38,803 nucleotides of DNA from Candidatus Tayloriibacteriota bacterium (GTDB taxonomy: Bacteria; Patescibacteriota; Minisyncoccia; Phycocordibacterales; CAIRYW01): positions 1 through 38,803 of the forward strand of contig JAQBQZ010000010.1 in NCBI GenBank assembly GCA_028286725.1, read 5' to 3'. The notes beneath the pieces are model-generated. The model ran no database searches, was not told the DNA's origin, and saw nothing but the letters and a program-made list of their open reading frames with translations. The translations under genes were made by a program, and so were the position numbers. Below are positions 4,716-13,639 of the stretch, one piece after another. Numbering within the stretch: position 1 is the first letter of the stretch; each line of letters begins with the position of its first letter.

Positions 4716-7229
4716 ATGTCGACTGACGAATCTTTCTTTTTTACCGAGATTTTGGATTTTAGATATGCAAGCGTTGATTTCCCATATTTATTACAAGCGG
4801 TTAATTTTGAAATAGATTCTGATATGGCTTCAAAACAATCTAAAAAAATATTAAGTGGAATTGAAGAGGTATTGACGCTCGAAGATCTTTTTCCTCATCG
4901 GGTGAGAAGGGTGATATTCCAGATGTTTGGTAGCGCGTCTTTAATACTCATCATTGCTCTTATTTTTGGTGGCGATACTTCAGATCCGCATATTAAAGGC
5001 GGGGTATTCTTGTGTGTGTCTATCGCTTTATTTTTGTTTACACTGGAAGCATACTTTTATTCTACAGTCATACGTTCTCGCGAGAAATTCTTTGTATCAT
5101 CTGATATCGGTGAACTTATTTATTATGTTGAAGACAATGATCTGACCTCAGCACTTCTTTTTTCTGATATTGGGGACAGGGGAATGAAAAAACTCGGATA
5201 TACCGAAAGCGACATTAAAGAATTTCTTGTTTCAAGAAATTGCACTCCAAATGCTCCAGCATTCGATTCTTTAACTGACCACATGTATGCAGAAGACTAT
5301 TTCAAACTTATTTATGAAAATGATAATGATCTTCGGGATTTCTTATTCAGAAAAGGTATAGGTGAAAACGAGTTTGTGGGAGCGATGGTGTGGGTAGTGA
5401 ACAAAAATCGCAAGGGAATAGAGAAAGAAAGATTTTGGTCTCGAGATAATCTAAGCCGTATTGCAGGTATCGGCAAGAATTGGTCTTATGGGGAAACGTA
5501 TACATTGGACAAATATGGATATGATCTGACAGAAAGCGTCAAAGATTTTGAGCGAGTGTATGTGAAATCAAAAGAGAAAGTGATCGCACGGCTCGAATCC
5601 GTGCTTGTTCGAGGTAATGGTTCAAATGCGATTATTGTGTCTGATGATGAATCATCAAGAACGGATGTAGTGACAATGTTGGCGCAAATGATCAATGAGG
5701 GTAAATCGCTCATTAGGCTTCAGCACAAAAGAGTTTTTCTTATTAATCCAAATCTTATTATCGAAAGTTCTCACGATAAGATCTCTTTTGAAAGAGAGTG
5801 TAGCCTGATGCTTGGAGAGGCAGAGAGAGCGGAAAATATTATCCTTGTGATCCCAGAATTATCTGCGTTTATGAAAAATGCTGCAACTATCAATGCTGAT
5901 ATTGTGTCGCTTCTTTCACCATTCGTACATTCGCCAGCTATTCATATTGTAGGGCTTGATTCTAAAAAGGAATATTACAATTTTCTTAGCAACAAAAGCA
6001 CTATTACAGAAAACTTTGAAATGATCGCGACTGATAATGGGGATGACACATCTCTTATTGCAATGCTCATTGAAGAAGTGGAAGAGATAGAATTGAAAGG
6101 TACTATACTGGTGACATACCCTGCTATTCTTGCAATTGTTGATTCTGCAAAAAGATATTTTGAAGAAGCACTTCGTGCAACAAAATCCAAAGAGCTTTTG
6201 ATAGAGTCTGTGGGACTTGTTCTGAACCAGGGAAGAAAGACTGTTCTCAAATCAGATGTTCTAGCTCTGATTGAAACGGAGACTGGTATTCCGACCTCAA
6301 TTCCTACAGGTAAAGAAAAAGAAATCTTGCTTCATCTTAAAGAAAAACTTCAGGCGAGAATTATTGGTCAAGATGAGGCGTGTGAAGTAGTCGCAGAAGC
6401 GCTCAAGCGGGGACGAGCAGGTGTACGAAATCCTAATAAGCCCATTGGATCGTTTCTCTTTTTGGGACCAACGGGTGTAGGCAAGACTGAGACGGTCAAA
6501 GCGCTCGCAGAAGTAATGTTTCAGAGTGAAAATAATATTTCACGGTTTGATATGTCGGAATATAGGGACTATTCTGCAACGGAGAGACTTATTGGATCAT
6601 TCAATACTGATCAATTAGGAACACTCTCGCTCGCGCTTCGTGAAAAACCTTATGGAGTAATGCTTCTTGATGAGTTTGAAAAGACCACTCCAGATGTTTT
6701 GAATCTCTTTCTTCGTATATTTGATGAGGGTGTGTTTACTGACGCTCATAATAATAAAGTAAATGCAAAGAATAATGTTATAATTGCGACTAGTAACGCG
6801 GGGAGTGAAATAATATGGGATATAATTCGAAACGGCGGCAAACTTGAGGAAGAGAAAAATCGAGTCATTGATACTATAATTGCAGGAGGCGTGTTTAAAC
6901 CAGAGTTATTGAACCGATTCGATGCCGTGATCCTTTTCCATCCGCTCCAGACTGTTGATCTGCAAAAGATTGCCCAATTAATATTGGAGAGATTTTCAAA
7001 TAGAATGAAAGAGCGGGGGATTATTATGCACACTACGCCAAAATTCGTAGAATATGTTGCCAACAAAGGCAATGATCCAAAGTTTGGAGCAAGACCTATG
7101 AATCGTGCGGTGGAAGAAGAGGTTGAAAGATTTGTTGCTGACAAGATCATTCGAGGCGAAATCAATCAAGGAGACAAGATCACCTTTGATATAAACGGAG
7201 AAGGGGCGATCAATTTCAAAAAGAATTAA
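4716..7229 (+). CDS. membrane-anchored ClpC/ClpB-like AAA+ ATPase with a degenerate first ATPase domain
   Basis: An 837-residue Clp/Hsp100-type protein. Two transmembrane segments lie at about 71-86 and 95-117, unlike soluble ClpC. A region at about 140-250 contains repeated helical pieces reminiscent of the Clp N-domain. The first AAA+ region (about 275-480) lacks a Walker A glycine-lysine motif (IIVSDDESSRTDVV occupies its place) and has LVIPEL where Walker B acids are expected, so it probably does not hydrolyse ATP. The second is intact: GPTGVGKT near 585, VMLLDEFEK near 650, a TSNAGS sensor, and GARPMNRAV near the C-terminus as sensor 2. Likely an unfoldase at the membrane. GAGGAGGGAG about 12 nt upstream of the ATG is a possible ribosome site. 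Confidence 0.88.
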   Translation: MSTDESFFFTEILDFRYASVDFPYLLQAVNFEIDSDMASKQSKKILSGIEEVLTLEDLFPHRVRRVIFQMFGSASLILIIALIFGGDTSDPHIKGGVFLCVSIALFLFTLEAYFYSTVIRSREKFFVSSDIGELIYYVEDNDLTSALLFSDIGDRGMKKLGYTESDIKEFLVSRNCTPNAPAFDSLTDHMYAEDYFKLIYENDNDLRDFLFRKGIGENEFVGAMVWVVNKNRKGIEKERFWSRDNLSRIAGIGKNWSYGETYTLDKYGYDLTESVKDFERVYVKSKEKVIARLESVLVRGNGSNAIIVSDDESSRTDVVTMLAQMINEGKSLIRLQHKRVFLINPNLIIESSHDKISFERECSLMLGEAERAENIILVIPELSAFMKNAATINADIVSLLSPFVHSPAIHIVGLDSKKEYYNFLSNKSTITENFEMIATDNGDDTSLIAMLIEEVEEIELKGTILVTYPAILAIVDSAKRYFEEALRATKSKELLIESVGLVLNQGRKTVLKSDVLALIETETGIPTSIPTGKEKEILLHLKEKLQARIIGQDEACEVVAEALKRGRAGVRNPNKPIGSFLFLGPTGVGKTETVKALAEVMFQSENNISRFDMSEYRDYSATERLIGSFNTDQLGTLSLALREKPYGVMLLDEFEKTTPDVLNLFLRIFDEGVFTDAHNNKVNAKNNVIIATSNAGSEIIWDIIRNGGKLEEEKNRVIDTIIAGGVFKPELLNRFDAVILFHPLQTVDLQKIAQLILERFSNRMKERGIIMHTTPKFVEYVANKGNDPKFGARPMNRAVEEEVERFVADKIIRGEINQGDKITFDINGEGAINFKKN

Positions 7230-7231
7230 AT

Positions 7232-8362
7232 ATGGACAAGCAAGACAAAACACAATCAAAAATATATATTCAGACAGAAAAAGATAATTTTTCTGGCAAA
7301 AGGACCATTGTTTTTCCAAAATTTGTTCGAGATCACACTCGAAGACATTTTATTTTACATTCCATTGTTGCAATCATTGTTGGAATTTCTGTGCCGTATT
7401 TTTTTGTTGATTTTAGTATGAAGATGTATCACCAATTTGTTGGAGTTTCAGAACCTAAAGTAGAAAAGGTGGTTGAAAAAAATAACATGCCTGAAGCTAA
7501 TTTGAAGCCCCAAGGCTCAGATGATTCCGCTAATGTGACAGATGAAGTTCCTCGAGGGGGGGAGTTGAAAATTAATCCTGATACTAAGGGCCAGTATTAT
7601 TTTTTGGGTCCTAATTATCAAATACCAAAAACAAATGCGCTCGGATATGTTGTTGCCGATGCTGATACTGGAGAAGTCATTATTGAAAAGAATCCCGATA
7701 TGATAATGCCTATCGCATCGATCTCAAAGCTGATCACGACACTTGTTGCAATGCAAAATATTGATATGCATAAGCCTCTTACGGTGACTAAATCTTCTAT
7801 TGAAATGTACGGAACATTTGGAGGGCTTCGACTAGGAGAAAAAATATTGGGAAGCGATCTTCTTTATCCACTTCTTATGGAATCTTCAAATGATGCTGCT
7901 GAAGTCTATGCCGAAAATTATGGCTACGATGATTTTATAAAGCTCATGAATGCTAAAGCAAAAGAGCTTGGTATGGACAGCAGTTCTTTTGTTGAGCCGA
8001 GCGGTCTATCAGAAAAAAATGTTTCGACAGCGGCAGATCTCCAGAAGCTTGTACAATATATAACAAAGAATCATCCAGAAATATGGGACATCTCCCGAGT
8101 GAAACAGTATTCGATCCTCAATCACTCATGGGCTAATGGAAGTTCTATTTCACGAAAGCCTTCATTTATTGGAGGTAAGAATGGATTTACTTATGAGGCA
8201 CACAGTACTACTGCATCTATGTTTGGACTTGAGATTCCAGGTGGTAAGAGAAGAATTGCGGTCACACTCATGAAGAGTGATGCGCGTGAAAACGATGTTG
8301 ATCTACTTTTGAAATTTGTAACTAAATGGGTGGGGTATTTGCCTGAAGGGCAGGAGCTGTAG
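7232..8362 (+). CDS. D-alanyl-D-alanine carboxypeptidase (peptidase S11, penicillin-binding protein)
   Basis: A 376-residue serine D,D-peptidase that trims the terminal D-Ala of peptidoglycan stem peptides outside the membrane. One N-terminal membrane anchor is at about 43-66, followed by a charged linker. The active-site motifs are present: SISK near residue 164 (SxxK), SSN near 218 (SxN), and KNG near 315 in place of KTG. The Thr-to-Asn change in the third motif is unusual for DacA-like enzymes. It begins 2 nt after the Clp gene, so the two are translationally close and probably co-transcribed. A bidirectional terminator follows. Confidence 0.9.
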   Translation: MDKQDKTQSKIYIQTEKDNFSGKRTIVFPKFVRDHTRRHFILHSIVAIIVGISVPYFFVDFSMKMYHQFVGVSEPKVEKVVEKNNMPEANLKPQGSDDSANVTDEVPRGGELKINPDTKGQYYFLGPNYQIPKTNALGYVVADADTGEVIIEKNPDMIMPIASISKLITTLVAMQNIDMHKPLTVTKSSIEMYGTFGGLRLGEKILGSDLLYPLLMESSNDAAEVYAENYGYDDFIKLMNAKAKELGMDSSSFVEPSGLSEKNVSTAADLQKLVQYITKNHPEIWDISRVKQYSILNHSWANGSSISRKPSFIGGKNGFTYEAHSTTASMFGLEIPGGKRRIAVTLMKSDARENDVDLLLKFVTKWVGYLPEGQEL

Positions 8363-8370
8363 AGGCTAAA

Positions 8371-8406
8371 AATAAGCCGCACCCAAAGAGTGCGGCTTAT
8401 TTTTTA
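8371..8406. terminator. bidirectional terminator between the D,D-peptidase and purA
   Basis: AATAAGCCGCAC/GTGCGGCTTATT stem with a short loop and T-rich ends on both strands. It lies between convergent genes. The core GCCGCACCCAAAG recurs in the terminator at 24766. Confidence 0.85.
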
Positions 8407-8414
8407 ATTTAGAA

Positions 8415-9923
8415 TTATATATTAATGATTGTTTGGTCTCTATCTGGTCCAACTGAAACAATATCGATTACGATGCCAGTTTTTGATTTTATAAAATCCA
8501 GTATTTTGATGAGGTTTTGTGGCAGAGAATCATATGAAGTTGTTTGTGTAATATCGGAAAGCCAACCATCAAATTCTGTATAGAGAGGTTTGCAGGCGGA
8601 AATAACTTCTTTGTCAGGAATTGCGGTTTCGATGAGATCTCCTTTCTTCAGTGTCTTTTCTCCAATTTGATAATTTTCACCTGTATATTCATATGCATGG
8701 CAGATCTTTATCTTTTCACATTTATCCATTACATCGATCTTTGTGAGTATGGTGTGCGGTCCGCTAAATATTGTTGAATATTTAAGAAGGGGAAGATCAA
8801 GCCATCCTGTTCTTCGGGGTCGCCCAGTTGTTGCGCCGTATTCGTATCCTGCAAATCTTACTCCAATACCTTGGTTAAATTCATTTGCATCATTCACTGT
8901 CGCATCAGAATATTTTTCCTTTTCAAGAGTCTTGTTAACTCCTTTTGTTCCACACCACTTGGCTGATTCGAGACCACCGAGTTCGGTAGGGAATGGTCCT
9001 TCACCGACGCGAGTCATATATGGCGCTTTGACGATACCAAGTGTCAGATCAATATCTGTCTCTTTGAGTCCGCATCCTTTTGCAAGTCCAGTCACGGAAC
9101 AGTCAGACGAGGTTACGAATGGGTAGGTGCCGATATCAATGCTCAAAAGATTGCCCTGAGCGCCTTCAAGAAGAATCTTTTTCTTTCCTATATTGTTTCG
9201 AATAATGCTTTCTGTGTCAGCGATATTTTTTTTAAATATTTCAGCAAATTCTCGATACGCTTTTTCTATCTCTTCAATATTAAAAATTTCTTTTTCATCA
9301 AAAAATCGCCCGCTCCCAATATGGGGATGGTTCATTATTTCTTTAACGATATTGATATCGATAAGTTTTAAAAGTTTTACTTTATCCGATAAATTTCGCT
9401 TCAATTTCTCCTTGAAGTTTTTCATATTCAAAAGGTCATTAACCGTAAGGCCTATTCGCGCATAATGGTCGGTATAGACTGGTCCGATACCTCGACCTGT
9501 TGTACCAATTTTACCTTCTGTATTGATCTCTTTGACTCTGTCCATTACAAGATGCTGAGGAAGCACAAGAAGAGCATTTCGAGAAAAAAGAAGATTATCA
9601 AATGATAAACCTTCTTTTTTGAGTATCTCCAATTCTTCCGCGATTATATTGGGGTCGAATGCAACTCCACTTCCAATAATATTTATTTTACCTATTTTGT
9701 CATAAAGGATTCCTGACGGGACAAGGTGAAATATATATTCTTGATCTTTGATTCGGATAGTGTGACCAGCATTTGCACCGCCTGTGCCTCGAGCGATTAT
9801 ATCCGCCCAATCTGCAAAGTAATCAACGAATTTACCTTTGCCAGTGTCACCCCATTGGTTGCACACTATCGCAAGCGTATTGACGCCCGAAAGTAGTTTA
9901 TCTCTTTGTTCCTTATTATTCAT
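8415..9923 (-). CDS. purA: adenylosuccinate synthetase
   Basis: A 502-residue enzyme for the first step from IMP to AMP (IMP + Asp + GTP). The family signatures are present: QWGDTGKGKFVD near residue 23 (P-loop-like GTP site with the catalytic Asp), GGANAGHTI with the catalytic His, GTTGRGIGP, EGAQG, RVGEGPFPTEL, GATTGRPRRTGW and the C-terminal SVGPDRDQTI. Two differences stand out. The Glu of the canonical QWGDEGKGK is Thr, and the protein is about 70 residues longer than the usual ~430, with extra sequence in the middle (about 185-250). It lies downstream of guaB on the same strand, separated by about 190 nt with a long-range inverted repeat. Confidence 0.95.
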   Translation of the reverse strand: MNNKEQRDKLLSGVNTLAIVCNQWGDTGKGKFVDYFADWADIIARGTGGANAGHTIRIKDQEYIFHLVPSGILYDKIGKINIIGSGVAFDPNIIAEELEILKKEGLSFDNLLFSRNALLVLPQHLVMDRVKEINTEGKIGTTGRGIGPVYTDHYARIGLTVNDLLNMKNFKEKLKRNLSDKVKLLKLIDINIVKEIMNHPHIGSGRFFDEKEIFNIEEIEKAYREFAEIFKKNIADTESIIRNNIGKKKILLEGAQGNLLSIDIGTYPFVTSSDCSVTGLAKGCGLKETDIDLTLGIVKAPYMTRVGEGPFPTELGGLESAKWCGTKGVNKTLEKEKYSDATVNDANEFNQGIGVRFAGYEYGATTGRPRRTGWLDLPLLKYSTIFSGPHTILTKIDVMDKCEKIKICHAYEYTGENYQIGEKTLKKGDLIETAIPDKEVISACKPLYTEFDGWLSDITQTTSYDSLPQNLIKILDFIKSKTGIVIDIVSVGPDRDQTIINI

Positions 9924-9946
9924 TATGTTTAATTAAGTATTAATTG

Positions 9947-10120
9947 ATAGGACCAAAGGCATTCGTAAAATTTCTAAATATTTTTGAATCAGGATTTGCA
10001 GACATATTAGGTATATTTTGAAGAATCATGATGAAAAAAGATGACGAAATTTTGCGAACCTGATTGGCGAATGAAAATATGCTAAATCAATTTCTTTTTT
10101 CATGAGTGCATTGGTCCTAT
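9947..10120. repeat. long-range inverted repeat between guaB and purA
   Basis: ATAGGACCAA (9947-9956) and TTGGTCCTAT (10111-10120) are exact inverted copies bracketing the intergenic region; the right arm overlaps the guaB stop codon. Inside, TTCGTAAAATTTCT and CGAAATTTTGCGAA form a second imperfect inverted pair. The arrangement resembles terminal repeats of a short insertion or a large folded leader for purA. No ORF of note is inside. Confidence 0.5.
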
Positions 10121-11604
10121 AACTTGTCTGTAATAACGATATCATGAGGATGCGATTCAGCTAATCCTGCATTTGAAATTCTGTAGTAGTCTGCTTTTTC
10201 TTGGAGCATCGTAATAGATTCAGCACCAACATATCCCATTCCACTTTTAAGGCCGCCCACCATTTTGTGTATTACACTTGAGACATCTCCTTGATAGGGA
10301 ACAATGCTCTCAACACCTTCGGGCACAACTTTGTCGATAGATACTTTATCTTGTCGGTATCTTTCACGAGATGCGATGCTTGATTTCATTGCGCCCAATG
10401 ATCCCATTCCTCTGTACACCTTGAATCGTCCGCTTGATGTTTCTTTGATGTCTCCTGGTGTTTCTGTTGTCCCTGCAAGTCCGCGACCAAGCACAACGCA
10501 GTGTGCTCCAGCACCAAGTGCAATAGGCAGATCTCCGGAATGTTTGATCCCACCATCTGCAATAATTGGCACTCCACTTCCTCTAATAGCTTTTGCACAG
10601 TTATAGACTGCAGTAACTTGAGGGCAGCCAATACCTGCGACGATTCTTGTTGTACAGATCGATCCTGGCCCTTGTCCAACTTTAACGCCGTCAGCACCTG
10701 CATCAACAAGTCGTTTTGCTGATGCTCCTTCTGAGACATTGCCTGCAACAACATCGATATGCGGATAGTTTTGTTTAAGTTCCTTTAAAGTATCGATGAC
10801 ATTTTTTGAATCGCCGTGAGCAGTATCGATGACCATTACATCCACTCCTGCCTCTGAGAGCAGCTTCGCTCGAAGCATCGCATCAGCTCCAACGCCAACC
10901 GCAGCACCTACGCGAAGATGTCCTTTTGCATCTATATTGAAAGAATTTGAACTGACATTCAAGAGTCGGACAAGATCAGAAAAGACATACATGCCAGCAA
11001 GCTTTTGATTTTCGTCAATAAGTGGCAGCGCTTTTTTCTTTGAATTCAAAATAATCTTATATGCTTCTTCGAGTGTGGTGCCTTTTGGCGCTGTAATCAT
11101 TTGTGGAATTGTCGTCATTACGTCTTTGATTTTTAGAGTATTATCTGTACACATTTCAAAATCATTTTTTGTAATGATTCCGATCAGTTTGTTCTCAATG
11201 TCTACAACGGGGAAGCTTTGGAATGAATAATTCTTCTCTTCACACTTGTTGAGGATTTCTTGAACTATTTGTTCGGGATTTGTAGTAATTGGGATCTCTA
11301 TAAGGCCGTTCAAATGAAGTTTTACTTTTTTGACATGGTGGGCCTGTGTTTCAGGATCGAGCCCTCGATGGATGATCCCAAGTCCTCCGAGTTTTGCCAT
11401 GGCGATAGCCATTGGTGCCTCAGTGATCGTATCCATTGCAGCGCTCACGATCGGGTACTTCAAAGGTACTCGCTTTGAGAAGAGGGTTTCAACGGAAGCT
11501 TTTGTCGGGTCTGTCTCAGAATAGCTTGATTTTAATCGAACATCGTCGAAAGTGAGGGCCAATCCCAAAGCTTCCATTTTATTGAAAAATTCATCTTTTA
11601 TCAT
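10117..11604 (-). CDS. guaB: IMP dehydrogenase
   Basis: A 495-residue NAD-dependent enzyme oxidising IMP to XMP, the committed step to GMP. The N-terminal barrel strand [12 protein letters not shown], a pair of CBS domains at about 95-210, the [14 protein letters not shown] segment, and the catalytic loop [15 protein letters not shown] with the active-site Cys are all present, followed by [10 protein letters not shown] and GMGSLGAM phosphate-binding sequences. Length is typical. An extended -10 (TGTTATAAT on the minus strand) sits 6 nt before the ATG, so the transcript is probably leaderless. It is divergent from the GIY-YIG element and guaA, which completes the GMP branch. Confidence 0.97.
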   Translation of the reverse strand: MIKDEFFNKMEALGLALTFDDVRLKSSYSETDPTKASVETLFSKRVPLKYPIVSAAMDTITEAPMAIAMAKLGGLGIIHRGLDPETQAHHVKKVKLHLNGLIEIPITTNPEQIVQEILNKCEEKNYSFQSFPVVDIENKLIGIITKNDFEMCTDNTLKIKDVMTTIPQMITAPKGTTLEEAYKIILNSKKKALPLIDENQKLAGMYVFSDLVRLLNVSSNSFNIDAKGHLRVGAAVGVGADAMLRAKLLSEAGVDVMVIDTAHGDSKNVIDTLKELKQNYPHIDVVAGNVSEGASAKRLVDAGADGVKVGQGPGSICTTRIVAGIGCPQVTAVYNCAKAIRGSGVPIIADGGIKHSGDLPIALGAGAHCVVLGRGLAGTTETPGDIKETSSGRFKVYRGMGSLGAMKSSIASRERYRQDKVSIDKVVPEGVESIVPYQGDVSSVIHKMVGGLKSGMGYVGAESITMLQEKADYYRISNAGLAESHPHDIVITDKL

Positions 11605-11610
11605 AATGTC

Positions 11611-11616
11611 ATTATA
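11611..11616 (-). promoter_or_regulatory. extended -10 promoter of guaB (leaderless)
   Basis: On the minus strand TGTTATAAT is followed by GACATT and then the guaB ATG, a 6-nt spacing. Confidence 0.65.
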
Positions 11617-11691
11617 ACAATTTTAACCAAAAGCAACACATTGACCATACATATACTGTCTGTTAATCTTTTGTATATAAATCTAAAATAA

Positions 11692-11982
11692 CCCTCTAAA
11701 GTTTTATCTATCGTTATGCAATATGTCTATATTTTACAGAGTAAAAAAGACTTAGATTTATATATCGGATGTACAGGAGATATCAAGTCACGCCTTATAT
11801 TGCATAACAAGAAAAAAGTTGAATCGACAAAGAGTCGTACACCCCTTATACTAATTCACTATGAAGCATACCTTGATCCTGAGGATGCGTTTATGCGTGA
11901 GAAGTACCTAAAAACGCAATGGGGTAGAAAGTTTATAAACAAAAACCTCTCCAACTTTTTTAATAGATAAAATTTTCTAGGG
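11692..11982 (+). repeat. three-way-junction repeat element, copy 2, carrying a GIY-YIG nuclease gene
   Basis: P1 is CCCTCTAAAGTTTTATCTAT (11692-11711) with 11963-11982. P2 is TTATGCAATAT (11714-11724) with ATATTGCATAA (11797-11807). P3 is AAAAAAGTTG (11812-11821) with CAACTTTTTT (11952-11961). The P2 loop is 72 nt and the P3 loop 130 nt. The nuclease ATG is inside the left P2 arm and its TAA stop inside the right P1 arm, so the gene and the fold occupy the same DNA. The right end is 3 nt before the guaA ATG. It is probably the autonomous or complete form of the family. Confidence 0.88.
11716..11970 (+). CDS. small GIY-YIG endonuclease embedded in a repeat element
   Basis: An 84-residue single-domain GIY-YIG nuclease (YhbQ/UvrC-N-like size). 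The catalytic pattern is complete: YVYI at 3-6, YIG at 16-18, Arg26, His30-Asn31 and Glu62 in MREKYLKT, followed by a basic C-terminus. Proteins of this kind cut DNA; cellular targets of the small stand-alone members are mostly unknown. The first codons (ATGCAATAT) and the segment TATTGCATAAC lie in the two arms of helix P2, and the last codons (AACTTTTTTAATAGATAA) lie in P3 and P1, so coding and structural constraints overlap. This is what ties the protein to the repeat rather than to the neighbouring purine genes. Confidence 0.9.
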   Translation: MQYVYILQSKKDLDLYIGCTGDIKSRLILHNKKKVESTKSRTPLILIHYEAYLDPEDAFMREKYLKTQWGRKFINKNLSNFFNR

Positions 11983-11985
11983 TAA

Positions 11986-13584
11986 ATGCTTACAATACTC
12001 AAAAATTCGAACGAAGAATCAATACGACAGATTGACGAGGAGAAAAAAATTCGGAATACGAATGAGTTATTCATTCTTTTTGCGCTCGGCAGCCAGTTTG
12101 ATCATCTCATAAAGCTTGCCTTTGAAAAACTTGGGGTATTTTGTCTTGTGGCAGATCCACGGTCTGTGACTAGTGATGATATTAAAAAAATTAATCCAAC
12201 AGGAATAATTCTTTCTGGAGGTCCAGCCTCTGTGTATGATGAAGGTGTGCCGTTCGATACAAAGATCTTTGATCTAGGAATTCCAACACTTGGTGTTTGT
12301 CTCGGGTTTCAATTATGGGCTCATTATATTGGAGCGAAAGTTTTGGGTGCCAACAAAAGAGAATTCGGTGTGCATACGCTCCATATCCAAAACAACGATT
12401 CGCTCTTTAAAGGATTTGGAAATACAACGAGGGTGCTTGAAAGCCACGGGGATAGAATTGAACCTTATGAGAAATTCGAAGTATTGGGAACTACAGATGA
12501 TGCGCCGATCTCTGCTGGAAAATATAAACATCTCTATGGTGTGCAGTTTCATCCGGAAACAACTGAGAGTGAAAATGGAATAAAGATATTTGAGAATTTT
12601 TGCTTTGAGATCTGTAAAGCGGTGGATAGGTTTCCTGCGGAGAACATTGCAGAGAAAAAAATAAAAGAAATAAAAGAAATTGTGGGGGATAAAAAAGTGC
12701 TGATCGCGCTTTCGGGAGGATGTGATTCTTCGGTGGTAGCAGGACTTATCCGTAACGCGTTGGGAGAAATGAGTGGGCGTGTAATGGCAATATATATAAA
12801 AGGAATTGACAGGCCTGATGATGAAAAGACTGTAATGGACAATTTTGGAAATGAATCGTGGCTCCAAGTAAAGATAATTGATGCTACGAACCAATTCCTT
12901 GAGGTACTCAAAGGAAAGGTTACAATGCCAGAAAAAAGATTGGCGATGAGAGAGGTGTATAAGGAAGTTTTGGAACAAGAGATAAAAGAATTTGATGCAT
13001 CATTTATTGCACAAGGAACTCTCTATACCGATCTCTCAGAAAGTGGAGTGGGACACGACGGTGCAAGACGAGCGCAGATCAAGCTTCATCACAATACAAA
13101 TCTTCAATTTTCTGTTCCAGAATTAATGCCTCTCGCTGATTGTGTCAAAGATGGGGCAAGAGATATTGGAAGAGCGATCGGAGTCAAAGAGGAGCTCCTT
13201 GTTCGGCATCCATTTCCAGGCCCTGGGCTTGTTGTTCGAATTGAAGGGGAGGTTACAAAAGAAAATTTAGTTATCGCACGGCAAATTGATGGTATCTATG
13301 TTGAAGAACTTCGAAAAGCGAAATTATATGAAACAGTCTGGCAGGCTGGGGCAGTTGTGACTAATTCGATGATTACTTGTACTAAAGGTGATGATGCGTC
13401 GCAAGGTGTTGTAGTGGCGCTTTGGGCTGTATGGAGTGTAAATGGATTTACTGCACAATTTGCAGAATTGCCTTATGAATTTTTACGCAAAGTTTCTCAA
13501 AGAATTACAAACGAAGTTCGAGCGGTAGGTGCGGTTACATACCGTATTTCAGATAAGCCTCCGTCTACTATAGAGTGGGGGTAA
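11986..13584 (+). CDS. guaA: GMP synthase (glutamine-hydrolysing)
   Basis: A 532-residue two-domain enzyme making GMP from XMP. The N-terminal class I glutamine amidotransferase has ILSGGPASV, the nucleophile Cys near 105 in GVCLGFQLW, and the His/Glu pair in GVQFHPETTES. The ATP-pyrophosphatase domain has the P-loop SGGCDSS near 245, followed by the GMPS dimerisation domain with RHPFPGPGL and the C-terminal DKPPSTIEWG. About 25 residues precede the usual N-terminus (MLTILKNSNEES... before FILFALGSQF), and the ATG is 3 nt after repeat copy 2, so the element may have created the start or replaced the original 5' end. The usual D-F-G-S-Q of the first strand is A-L-G-S-Q here. Confidence 0.95.
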   Translation: MLTILKNSNEESIRQIDEEKKIRNTNELFILFALGSQFDHLIKLAFEKLGVFCLVADPRSVTSDDIKKINPTGIILSGGPASVYDEGVPFDTKIFDLGIPTLGVCLGFQLWAHYIGAKVLGANKREFGVHTLHIQNNDSLFKGFGNTTRVLESHGDRIEPYEKFEVLGTTDDAPISAGKYKHLYGVQFHPETTESENGIKIFENFCFEICKAVDRFPAENIAEKKIKEIKEIVGDKKVLIALSGGCDSSVVAGLIRNALGEMSGRVMAIYIKGIDRPDDEKTVMDNFGNESWLQVKIIDATNQFLEVLKGKVTMPEKRLAMREVYKEVLEQEIKEFDASFIAQGTLYTDLSESGVGHDGARRAQIKLHHNTNLQFSVPELMPLADCVKDGARDIGRAIGVKEELLVRHPFPGPGLVVRIEGEVTKENLVIARQIDGIYVEELRKAKLYETVWQAGAVVTNSMITCTKGDDASQGVVVALWAVWSVNGFTAQFAELPYEFLRKVSQRITNEVRAVGAVTYRISDKPPSTIEWG

Positions 13585-13608
13585 TTTCGGGTTGGGGCCC
13601 GAAATTAC
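13581..13608 (+). repeat. hairpin overlapping the guaA stop codon
   Basis: GTAATTTCGGG (13581-13591) and CCCGAAATTAC (13598-13608) form an 11-bp perfect stem with a TTGGGG loop. The stop codon is inside the left arm. No T run follows, so it may act in 3'-end protection or processing. Confidence 0.6.
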
Positions 13609-13639
13609 GGTCGCAACGAGCGGAGGCGAGTGAGACGGG

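Noticed and set aside
4567-4815. 82-residue ORF bridging the membrane protein and the Clp gene
   Set aside because: It overlaps both real genes in another frame and shows no family features. A frameshifted Clp start was considered, but the annotated N-terminus reads sensibly.
10386-10754. 122-residue minus-strand ORF and similar long shadow ORFs
   Set aside because: It is a frame-shifted shadow within guaB; the Gln/Leu-rich translation has no family features. The other overlapping track entries inside real genes were dropped for the same reason.
11692-11982. IS200/IS605- or RAYT-type transposon
   Set aside because: The encoded protein is a GIY-YIG nuclease, not a Y1 HUH transposase, and no HUH motif is present.
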